Shown: one piece after another, positions 6,663 through 13,094 of the stretch
Position numbering within the stretch: position 1 is the stretch's first letter
Layout: each line of letters starts with the position of its first letter
Assembly: GCA_004552515.1 (NCBI GenBank)
Contig: SFOF01000017.1
Coordinates: forward strand, 1 to 19,071
DNA: 19,071 nucleotides
Reading direction: 5' to 3'
Source of the DNA: Clostridiales bacterium
GTDB taxonomy: Bacteria > Bacillota > Clostridia > Christensenellales > Aristaeellaceae
Program-made: the position numbers and the translations under genes
Notes under the pieces: model-generated
The model's database searches: none
What the model saw: only the letters and a program-made list of their open reading frames with translations
Told to the model about the DNA's origin: nothing

Positions 6663-8597
6663 ATGTATCTGTATTCGATTATGCCGCTGGATGCGGAGCA
6701 CGTTGAGGAAACCTGCCGCGATATTCGCGAGCAGTACAGAAGCGGCGTGGCCACCTGCGCGCTCATGATGATGACGCTGGTGCCCGAGGACGATCCGCCC
6801 ATCGACAAGGCGGGCATTTACTGCGAGACGTTCGACAAAATCCGCGATCGGCTGGCCGAAACCGGCGATCAGTGCGGCATACTGGTGCAGGCCAGCATCG
6901 GCCACGGCTATTCGCTGGACAGGATGTTCGGCTTTCAGCGCTATGTCGGATTGTCGGACGGCGTGGAGCGCAATATCGTCTGCCCCTATGACGAAGGCTT
7001 CCGCAGCCATTTCCGCTCGGTGATGCGCACGCTGGCCTCGCACAGGCCCGCGACCATCATGGTGGACGACGATTTCCGCCTGATGCACTGCCGCCCCGGC
7101 CATGGGTGCGCCTGCCCGCTGCACATGGCCGAGTTCAACCGCCGCGCGGGCACGAGCATGACGCGCGAGGAGCTGTATCGCCACACGCAGGGTACGAGTG
7201 AAGAGGATCGCCGCTATACGAAAATCTTCATCGAGACGCAGGGAGATTCGCTGATCGGCGCGGCCAGGGCCATGCGCGAGGGCATTGACAGCGTGAATCC
7301 CAAACTGCCCGGCTCGTTCTGCGCCTGCGGCACGGCGGCGGAGTTTGCCGGCGAGATCGCGCGGATACTGGCCGGCGAGGGCAATCCGGTCATCGTGCGC
7401 CTGAACAACGGAATGTACACCTCCCCCGGCGCGCGCACGCTGAGCGCCCGTATGCTCTATGCCGCGGCTGAGGCGGCTGTGCTGGAGGGTCAGGTCGACG
7501 TGCTGCTCGACGAGAGCGACACCTGCCCGCAGAACCGCTACAGCACCAGCGCGCAGATCGTCCATGCGCATCTGACCGGATCGATCCTCGAGGGCACGAG
7601 CGGCGCGAAGCACTGGATCACCCGCCTGCACGCCTTTGAGCCGGACAGCGGAAAGGCCTATCGCAAAAAGCTGGCGAAGAACCGCGGCTTTTACGAGGCG
7701 CTCGCCGCGCTCTATCCGTCGCTCGAGTGGCTGGGCTGCCGCGTGCCGCTCTCGAGCAGGCCGGGCTACGGCTTCCCCTCATCTCCGGCGGTGGGCGACA
7801 GCGACGGCTGGCCGGTGTGCGTGCTGGAGCGGCTTGGCCTGCCGATGTACTTCTCGCACAAATCGGGCGGCGCGGTGTTCATGGACGGCCCGATCGACGA
7901 GCTGTTTACCGACGAGGAGATCCGCGAGATGTTCAGGGGGCCGATCTTCCTCGCGTCTGATACGGCGATGCGCCTGAACGCGCGCGGCTTCGGCGCGCTG
8001 ACCGGCGTGGACGTGAAGCCCTGGACGGGCGAACGGGCCAGCTATGAGACGCTCTTTGTGAACGGCAACGACGCCAACGCGCAGATGAAGCTCTGCGAGC
8101 TGATCCCCCAAAACGACCGCGTGCGCGCCGAATCGGAGGTCTATCATCTGCGCGACGGCCGCGTCCACGAACGGCTCTTCCCCGGCGTAACGGTCTATGA
8201 CAATCCGCTGGGCGGCCGCAGCGTCGTGTTCTCGGGCACGCCCAAGACGGAATTTAACTACATGGAGGCGTTCTCCTTCCTGACCGAATCGCGCAAGAAG
8301 CAGCTGATAAAGCTCCTTGACGAGGCCGGCTGCCTGCCGGTGTATTATCCCGGCGACGCGGAGGTCTATCTGAAGGCGGCGCGCTGTGCGGACGGTTCTC
8401 TGATGGTCGCGTTCTTCAATCTGGGGCTTGATCCGCTGGAGGAGATCGAGCTGACGGCCAGGGCGCCGTTTGAGACGGTCGAGCGGCTCAGCGAGGACGG
8501 CGCGCGGGAAACGGTTGCCTTCGATGAGGAGAATGGCCGCGCCGTGATTCGTACGCCGGCCTATACGCTCAATCCCGTGATCCTGTTCCTGAAATAA
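6663..8597 (+). CDS. Uncharacterised TIM-barrel glycosidase-like protein, paralogue B of a divergent pair
   Basis: This 644-aa soluble protein is homologous to the divergent gene. Shared landmarks are a GHG near residue 80, a CPYDE/CPSDE segment (107-111), the IMVDDDFRLM motif (Asp135-Asp136-Asp137-Phe-Arg139) and the Cys/His cluster HCRPGHGCACPLHMAE, with Cys143, Cys149, Cys151 and His154. The three acidic residues and the Cys/His group sit where barrel strands would present catalytic or metal-binding residues. Residues 370-480 resemble a GATase-like domain, and the end (540-644) looks like a beta-sandwich. The ATG at 6663 follows GGAGGA by eight bases. Identity to paralogue A is low outside the motifs, so the two probably act on different substrates or at different steps. 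The family is unknown to me, and a glycosidase role is inferred from the fold pattern only. Confidence 0.75.
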   Translation: MYLYSIMPLDAEHVEETCRDIREQYRSGVATCALMMMTLVPEDDPPIDKAGIYCETFDKIRDRLAETGDQCGILVQASIGHGYSLDRMFGFQRYVGLSDGVERNIVCPYDEGFRSHFRSVMRTLASHRPATIMVDDDFRLMHCRPGHGCACPLHMAEFNRRAGTSMTREELYRHTQGTSEEDRRYTKIFIETQGDSLIGAARAMREGIDSVNPKLPGSFCACGTAAEFAGEIARILAGEGNPVIVRLNNGMYTSPGARTLSARMLYAAAEAAVLEGQVDVLLDESDTCPQNRYSTSAQIVHAHLTGSILEGTSGAKHWITRLHAFEPDSGKAYRKKLAKNRGFYEALAALYPSLEWLGCRVPLSSRPGYGFPSSPAVGDSDGWPVCVLERLGLPMYFSHKSGGAVFMDGPIDELFTDEEIREMFRGPIFLASDTAMRLNARGFGALTGVDVKPWTGERASYETLFVNGNDANAQMKLCELIPQNDRVRAESEVYHLRDGRVHERLFPGVTVYDNPLGGRSVVFSGTPKTEFNYMEAFSFLTESRKKQLIKLLDEAGCLPVYYPGDAEVYLKAARCADGSLMVAFFNLGLDPLEEIELTARAPFETVERLSEDGARETVAFDEENGRAVIRTPAYTLNPVILFLK

Positions 8598-8603
8598 AAA
8601 AGC

Positions 8604-8634
8604 GCGGCTCCCTCATGACGCGTGGGGGAGCCGC
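8604..8634. terminator. Stem-loop after paralogue B; terminator with T-run on the minus strand
   Basis: GCGGCTCCC (8604-8612) pairs with GGGAGCCGC (8626-8634) around a 13-nt loop. On the minus strand it is followed closely by six T (A-run at 8596-8601). On the plus strand there is no T-run. It can act as a backup terminator for the degV-like gene and possibly as an RNA 3-prime end stabiliser for paralogue B. Confidence 0.6.
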
Positions 8635-8711
8635 ACGGTCGATGGAACTCCAAGGGAAATATGTCCCCATAGAGCCTGATCAATCCGTCCGTTTAGCGGA
8701 GATGCGATTAA

Positions 8712-8748
8712 AAAAGCCACCGGAAAGAAAAATCTTCCGGCGGCTTTT
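8712..8748. terminator. Bidirectional intrinsic terminator between paralogue B and the DegV gene
   Basis: AAAAGCC (8712-8718) pairs with GGCTTTT (8742-8748), and inside it CCGGAA pairs with TTCCGG around a 9-nt loop, with one A/C mismatch between the two helices. T-runs follow on both strands (TTTTGCG then seven T on plus; six T on minus). It lies between two convergent genes. Confidence 0.85.
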
Positions 8749-8756
8749 GCGTTTTT

Positions 8757-9599
8757 TTACTTGCGGATGAACAGCACGCCCAGCGTGTGCGGGCCGCAGT
8801 GACAGGTGACGGTGCAGCCGGCGTGCGTCTCATAGACCTCGTCGAACGGGTGACATTCGGCGATGGCGGCGCGCGCCGTCTCAACGGTATCCGGCTCGGC
8901 GGCGGCATGGGTAATGAAAATGCGGTCGCCGCGCAGATCGTCGCGGTTGGTCAGCCGCTCGGTCACATAGTCGTGGATGCATTTGTTGTAGGGGCCGCGG
9001 TATTTCTTGACCACGCGCATTTTGCCGTCGATGACCTCGATGCACGGCTTGAGACGCAAAAGATTCGCGCCCAGCGCGGCGGCGGAGGAGCAGCGGCCGC
9101 CCTTGACCATGTAATCCAGCCGGTCGAGCAGGAAGCTGGCTTCCACTCTGCCGGTCAGGTCGTTCAGGCGCGCGCAGATTTCCTCAGGCGCAAGGCCCTG
9201 TTCGGCCAGCTGAGCCGCCTCGATGACGATGTGGCCGTGTCCGGTGGACAGATTGCGCGAGTCCACGACATAGACGTTGGGAAATTCCTCGGCGGCGGCG
9301 CAGGCGTTCTGATAGCAGCTGGAGAAATCGGCGCTGATGGTGATGTGGATCACCGCGTCGTACTGCTCGGAAAGCGGCCTGAAGGTTTCGGTATAATCGT
9401 ACTGGCTCACTGCCGCCGTGGTGCAGAGCTTGCCGGTGGAATCGGTGAAGGCGAATATATCCTCGGGCGTGATTTCAAGCCCGTCCTTCAGTGAAACGCC
9501 GTCCTTGACCACATAGAGCGGGATGATGCCGATGTTATACTTCGCGACCAGTTCCTTCGACAAATCGCAGGTGCTGTCCGAAGTGATTTTGATGGTCAT
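8757..9599 (-). CDS. DegV family (fatty-acid-binding) protein
   Basis: This 280-aa protein has the typical two-domain EDD/DegV layout. The N-terminal domain has TSDSTCDL (6-13) and a lipid-carboxylate-binding Ser/Thr region near 59-65 (LCTTAAVS). ISADFSSCYQNA (88-99) and VVDSRNLSTGHG (111-122) are conserved family stretches. The C-terminal domain holds the VKGGRCSSAAALGANLL region (about 165-181). Members bind long-chain fatty acids, and some act as FakB in the fatty-acid kinase system that feeds phospholipid synthesis. No FakA kinase is in this window, so the FakB role is not shown. The start is the ATG at 9599 with an AGAGGA site upstream. It is monocistronic, with its own promoter and terminator. 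Confidence 0.93.
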   Translation of the reverse strand: MTIKITSDSTCDLSKELVAKYNIGIIPLYVVKDGVSLKDGLEITPEDIFAFTDSTGKLCTTAAVSQYDYTETFRPLSEQYDAVIHITISADFSSCYQNACAAAEEFPNVYVVDSRNLSTGHGHIVIEAAQLAEQGLAPEEICARLNDLTGRVEASFLLDRLDYMVKGGRCSSAAALGANLLRLKPCIEVIDGKMRVVKKYRGPYNKCIHDYVTERLTNRDDLRGDRIFITHAAAEPDTVETARAAIAECHPFDEVYETHAGCTVTCHCGPHTLGVLFIRK

Positions 9600-9665
9600 G
9601 CCGGAAAATCCTCTCTTTCGCGTTTATGAGTATGGCTAATCTGTGTCAAAATAGCAGGTAAGCCT

Positions 9666-9694
9666 ATTATACAGGAAAGAAGCCAAACAGGCAA
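9666..9694 (-). promoter_or_regulatory. Promoter of the DegV gene
   Basis: On the minus strand TTGCCT (9689-9694), a 17-base spacer, and a perfect TATAAT (9666-9671). It lies in the gap after the MFS gene stop and gives a leader of about 60 nt. A TTGACA further downstream (minus strand, near 9645) has no matching -10. Confidence 0.75.
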
Positions 9695-9754
9695 GCGAAA
9701 TTTTCAGGCATACGTCAAATATAATCCAAATGACACAATGTATTCCAGATGCGC

Positions 9755-10948
9755 TCAGTTTTTGGCGCGCTGAGTCCGCCTGTTCAGATACAGGCCGAGC
9801 AGCAGCAGCAGCGGGAAGACGACGCCCGCGAGTATGCCGGTCTTGAGCGAGCCGCCCGCCGCGTCCGAGACGAAGCCCACCAGCGCGGGGCCGCCGCCGC
9901 AGCCCAGATCGCCGGCCAGCGCCAGAAGAGCGAACAGCGCCGTGCCGCCGCCGCGGATCGACCTGGCGGCGATGGAGAATGTGCCCGGCCAGAGTATGCC
10001 CACCGACAGGCCGCACAGCCCGCAGCCCAGCAGCCCCAGTGCGGGCGCATTGGTCAGCGAGGCCATGAGATAGCTGATCAGGCAGAGCAGCGCGCTGTAG
10101 ACCATGAAGCGGTCGAGACTGATCTTCTCGCTGAATTTTGCGTACAGCGCGCGGGCAGAGCCCATCGTGAAGGCGAAGAAGAGCGGGCCGGTGAGATCGC
10201 CTATGGTCTTGCTCACGCCCAGACCGCGCTCGGCGAACGCGGACGCCCACTGGCTGACGCCCTGCTCGCACGAGCCGGCGCAGAACATGAGCAGCATCAG
10301 CACCCAGAACTGGCGCATGCCGATCAAACGGCGCATGGGAACGCCGTCCACAGGCTCGTCGGCCAACGAGGGAATGGGCACGGCCATGAAGAAGAACAGA
10401 TTAAAGAGCGGCACGAGCGCCCAGATCACCGCCATGACGCGCCAGTGCGCCACGCCGAAAACGGCGAAGAAGGCGGTCGAGAGCAGCACGACGCCCATAT
10501 GCCCCCAGCAGTAGAAGGAGTGCAGCAGGCTCATGCGCGCCTCCTTGTGATCGGCGGGGCAGGCCTCGACGATCGGGCTGATGAGCACCTCGAGCAGACC
10601 GCCGCCCATGGCGTAGATCAGCACGGCGATGAGCAGCCCCGCGAAGGGATCGCCCATCAGGCCGGGCAGCACAGCCAGAGAGATGAGACCGGCGGCGGAG
10701 AGGATGTGCGCCGCGTAGACGCAGGGGCGATAGCCGAATTTGTCCACATAGCGGCTGGCCAGCAGATCGATGACCAGCTGCACGCCAAAGTTGAACGACA
10801 CGAGCATGGCGATGCGGTCGAGCGATACGCCCAGCTCGGACTGAAACGTCAGAAAGAGCAGCGGCGCAAAGTTGTTGACGATGGCCTGCACGATATAGCC
10901 GGCAAAGCAGGCGTAGACGGTGTGATTGTAGTTGTTGCGCTTGAACAA
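9755..10948 (-). CDS. MFS transporter, probable TTG start
   Basis: This protein of about 397 aa has around twelve hydrophobic segments, typical of the major facilitator superfamily. It is loosely like sugar permeases of the FucP/proton-symporter type (early YACFAGYIVQAIVNNFAPLLFL; RYVDKFGYR in the loop between helices 2 and 3). The best start is TTG at 10946-10948, eight bases after a GAGGAGGG site. An ATG 14 codons upstream (10988-10990) has no ribosome binding site and lies upstream of the predicted transcription start, so it is unlikely. The protein then begins MFKRNNYNHTVYACF. The substrate is unknown. Neighbouring carbohydrate-type genes suggest a sugar or glycoside, by context only. Confidence 0.85.
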   Translation of the reverse strand: MFKRNNYNHTVYACFAGYIVQAIVNNFAPLLFLTFQSELGVSLDRIAMLVSFNFGVQLVIDLLASRYVDKFGYRPCVYAAHILSAAGLISLAVLPGLMGDPFAGLLIAVLIYAMGGGLLEVLISPIVEACPADHKEARMSLLHSFYCWGHMGVVLLSTAFFAVFGVAHWRVMAVIWALVPLFNLFFFMAVPIPSLADEPVDGVPMRRLIGMRQFWVLMLLMFCAGSCEQGVSQWASAFAERGLGVSKTIGDLTGPLFFAFTMGSARALYAKFSEKISLDRFMVYSALLCLISYLMASLTNAPALGLLGCGLCGLSVGILWPGTFSIAARSIRGGGTALFALLALAGDLGCGGGPALVGFVSDAAGGSLKTGILAGVVFPLLLLLGLYLNRRTQRAKN

Positions 10949-10980
10949 GAGAAACTCCCTCCTCAAAACACTCTTCGGCA

Positions 10981-11009
10981 ATTCTAACATAACAAAACAC
11001 GCGCGGCAA
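10981..11009 (-). promoter_or_regulatory. Promoter of the MFS gene
   Basis: On the minus strand TTGCCG (11004-11009), a 17-base spacer, and TAGAAT (10981-10986) with a TGT extended -10. Transcription should start near 10975. That excludes the ATG at 10990 and supports the TTG start at 10948. Confidence 0.72.
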
Positions 11010-11043
11010 GGAAAGAGCGTGTAAAAATGCGCCGGAAAGGGGA

Positions 11044-11072
11044 TTGACAGCGCGCGCCGCGCCCGCTATGAT
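11044..11072 (+). promoter_or_regulatory. Promoter of the propeller glycosidase-like gene
   Basis: TTGACA (11044-11049), a 17-base spacer made almost only of G and C, and TATGAT (11067-11072). It is divergent from the MFS promoter, with 34 bp between the two -35 elements. Confidence 0.8.
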
Positions 11073-11110
11073 AGAGGAAGAATCTGGCGAGATCAGGAGG
11101 ATGAAGCGAC

Positions 11111-12004
11111 ATGGGACAGTGGCGCAAATACGCGGGCAATCCCGTGCTGGGCGATCCGGAGATGGGCACCTGCTTTGATGTGTTCGTCGCGCGGCAGGGC
11201 GGCGATTATCAGATGTACTTTTCGTGGCGGCCGAAGAAGTCGATCGCCGTGTGCCGCAGCGCGGACGGCGTTCACTGGGGCGCGCCGGAGATTCTCCTTG
11301 CTCCGCGGCCCGAGAGCGGCTGGGAGGACGACGTGAACCGCAACTGCGTGCTGTATCGGGATGGGCGCTGGCATATGTGGTATACCGGCCAGGCGCGCGG
11401 CTACAGCTGGATCGGCTATGCCGTGAGCGACGACGGCCATCGCTTCAGGCGCGCGAGCGATCAGCCTGTGCTCTTCAGCGAGCGGCCGTTCGAGGGCATG
11501 AGCGTGATGAATCCCTTCGTTCTGTGGGACGAAAAGCGGCGCGTCTATCGAATGTGGTATTCGGCGGGCGAAACCTATGAGCCGAACGTGTTGTGCTATG
11601 CCGAAAGCGTCGACGGCCTTAACTGGAAAAAGCTGCCGGCCAATCCGATCTACGTCGCGGATAAGAACAACGCCTGGGAGCAGCAGCGCGTGGGCGGCTG
11701 TCAGGTGATCCGCTGCGGCGGCTGGTATTATCTGTTCTATATCGGCTATGAGGACATTGACACGGCGCGCATCGGCGTGGCGCGCTCGAAAAACGGCGTG
11801 ACCGGCTGGCAGCGCTATCGGGGCAACCCGATCGTCTCGCCGGCGGCCGGCGAATGGGACGCGGACGCCTGCTACAAGCCCTTCGCTCTGCCCGACGAGG
11901 AAAACGACTGCTGGCTGCTCTGGTATAACGGCCGGCATGAAAACCGCGAGTATATCGGCCTTGCGCTGCACGACGGGCTGGATCTGGGCTTTGAGGACGT
12001 GTAA
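11111..12004 (+). CDS. Five-bladed beta-propeller glycosidase/phosphorylase-like protein (GH32/43/130 type)
   Basis: This 297-aa soluble protein shows repeated blade-like units: YQMYFSWR (33-40), WHMWYTG (87-93), YRMWYSAG (146-153), YYLFYIGYE (206-214) and WLLWYNGR (268-275). Each is followed by a strand and a S.DG or N.DG-like turn (RSADGVHW, VSDDGHRF, SVDGLNW). NP-V/I turns (NPVLG at 10, NPIYV at 179, NPIVS at 239) resemble GH130 and GH43 starts of blades. Likely acidic active-site candidates are Asp23, Asp73/Asp74 and Glu190, but I cannot assign them firmly. The lack of a signal peptide favours action on imported oligosaccharides. The ATG at 11111 follows AGGAGGA by about nine bases. It is divergent from the MFS transporter, which may supply its substrate (context only). 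Confidence 0.82.
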   Translation: MGQWRKYAGNPVLGDPEMGTCFDVFVARQGGDYQMYFSWRPKKSIAVCRSADGVHWGAPEILLAPRPESGWEDDVNRNCVLYRDGRWHMWYTGQARGYSWIGYAVSDDGHRFRRASDQPVLFSERPFEGMSVMNPFVLWDEKRRVYRMWYSAGETYEPNVLCYAESVDGLNWKKLPANPIYVADKNNAWEQQRVGGCQVIRCGGWYYLFYIGYEDIDTARIGVARSKNGVTGWQRYRGNPIVSPAAGEWDADACYKPFALPDEENDCWLLWYNGRHENREYIGLALHDGLDLGFEDV

Positions 12005-12024
12005 AATGCGCGCCAATTCTTCAT

Positions 12025-12053
12025 TTGACAGGGATTGAACATGATGCTATACT
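12025..12053 (+). promoter_or_regulatory. Promoter of the SemiSWEET-like gene
   Basis: TTGACA (12025-12030), a 17-base spacer, and TATACT (12048-12053) with a TGC extended -10. It starts 20 bp after the stop of the propeller gene, so the small membrane gene can be transcribed on its own as well as by read-through. Confidence 0.82.
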
Positions 12054-12088
12054 GTACAGGCCAACAAAATGGGGAGGAATGAACTATC

Positions 12089-12391
12089 ATGGAAACGCTT
12101 GCAAGTATTCTGGAGACGATCATGCTGCTCTGCTTCGGCTGCTCCTGGCCGCTGTCTCTGCGCCGCAACATCAAGGCGAAAACCGCCAAGTCGATGAGCC
12201 TTGGCTTCATCATCCTGATCATCAGCGGCTATGTGGCCGGCATCATCGCCAAGTTCGTCACCGTGTTCGCCCTGCATAAGGCCGTCGCGTGGTACGTCTT
12301 TGTGGTGTATTTCTTCAATCTGATCGTCGTGTCCGCCAATCTGGTGGTCTATTTCATCAACCGCAATTACGATCGTCAGGCCGGCAGATAA
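12089..12391 (+). CDS. Small PQ-loop / SemiSWEET-like membrane protein
   Basis: This 100-aa protein has three hydrophobic helices (about 5-24, 36-58 and 66-91), the size and layout of one three-helix bundle as in bacterial SemiSWEET half-transporters. The Ser-Trp-Pro in helix 1 (Cys-Ser19-Trp20-Pro21), with the following basic loop RRNIKAKTAKSMS (25-37), matches the PQ-loop pattern in which a Pro sits in helix 1. SemiSWEETs work as homodimers that let sugars cross the membrane. A sugar role here is inferred from the family. A GGAGG site lies about 11 bases before the ATG at 12089. An earlier ATG at 12079 is out of frame. It has its own promoter and a strong terminator. Confidence 0.78.
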   Translation: METLASILETIMLLCFGCSWPLSLRRNIKAKTAKSMSLGFIILIISGYVAGIIAKFVTVFALHKAVAWYVFVVYFFNLIVVSANLVVYFINRNYDRQAGR

Positions 12392-12421
12392 GCCTTGGCC
12401 GCATCGGTTATATACAAAGAG

Positions 12422-12452
12422 CAATCCGCGAGGCAGAGCGCTTCGCGGATTG
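12422..12452 (+). terminator. Strong intrinsic terminator after the SemiSWEET-like gene
   Basis: CAATCCGCGA (12422-12431) pairs with TCGCGGATTG (12443-12452) over 10 bp, followed at once by eight T (12453-12460). The T-run overlaps the stop codon of the convergent phosphoesterase gene. Confidence 0.92.
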
Positions 12453-12458
12453 TTTTTT

Positions 12459-13094
12459 TTATCCTTTTTTGCGCAGAAGCAGCCGTTTGTGCGGCCGGTC
12501 GGGGATTTCAATGATGTGGCTGCCGCAGGCGTTGACCACGATGGTGTCGCGGTAGACGCGCTCGGCTCTGAAATCATGGACGTAGCTCTGATGGACGTGT
12601 CCGTGCAGGAAATAGCGCGGATGATGGTGATCCATCATGCGGATGAATGTCTTGAAGCCGTGGTGCGCGATATCCTGCCCGTCGCCGATGCCATAGGCGG
12701 GCGCATGGGCGACGAGTATGTCGAAGCCGCCGTGCAGCAGTATGGGCACGGTGAGCCGGCAGGCGCGGCAGGCCATTTCATATTCCGTATACTGGTGGGG
12801 CTGATTGCGCCGGTAGCGCATACAGCCGCCCAGGCCGACGATGCGCACGCCGTTATGGACGTAGAGCTTATCCTCGATGCAGATGCAGCCCTCCGGCGGC
12901 TTCTGCGCATAGTTCACATCGTGATTGCCGTGAACATAGAGGATGGGCGCGTGTGTAAAGCAGGTCAGGAAGGACAGATAGGAAGCGGGCAAATCGCCGC
13001 AGGAGATGATCAGATCGATGCCCTCCAGACGGCGTTTGTCAAAGTGTTCCCAGAGCCTGGGATCGGCTTCGTCGGCCAGAACCAGTATTTTCAT
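12459..13094 (-). CDS. Calcineurin-like metallophosphoesterase
   Basis: This 211-aa protein has the metal-binding motifs of the superfamily: Asp8 (LADEAD), Gly33-Asp34, Gly56-Asn57-His58-Asp59, His130 (VAHAP) and Gly165-His166-Val-His168. In motif I the usual D-x-H reads D-E-A, so the canonical histidine is absent. The other ligands are all present. No signal peptide is seen. Its ATG overlaps the stop of the upstream ParB-BMP gene (ATGA at 13091-13094), which indicates translational coupling. It may hydrolyse a phosphodiester or phosphomonoester, such as a cyclic nucleotide or nucleoside-derived signal. The exact substrate cannot be read from the sequence. Confidence 0.88.
   Translation of the reverse strand: MKILVLADEADPRLWEHFDKRRLEGIDLIISCGDLPASYLSFLTCFTHAPILYVHGNHDVNYAQKPPEGCICIEDKLYVHNGVRIVGLGGCMRYRRNQPHQYTEYEMACRACRLTVPILLHGGFDILVAHAPAYGIGDGQDIAHHGFKTFIRMMDHHHPRYFLHGHVHQSYVHDFRAERVYRDTIVVNACGSHIIEIPDRPHKRLLLRKKG

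Noticed and set aside
6498..7631. N-terminal extension of paralogue A to 7631
   Set aside because: The frame is open by chance opposite paralogue B. The promoter and ribosome binding site at 6497-6560 fix the start.
9749..10987. Plus-strand open frame opposite the MFS gene
   Set aside because: It is rich in His, Gln, Glu and Ala with no domain, and it is antisense to a clear membrane protein.
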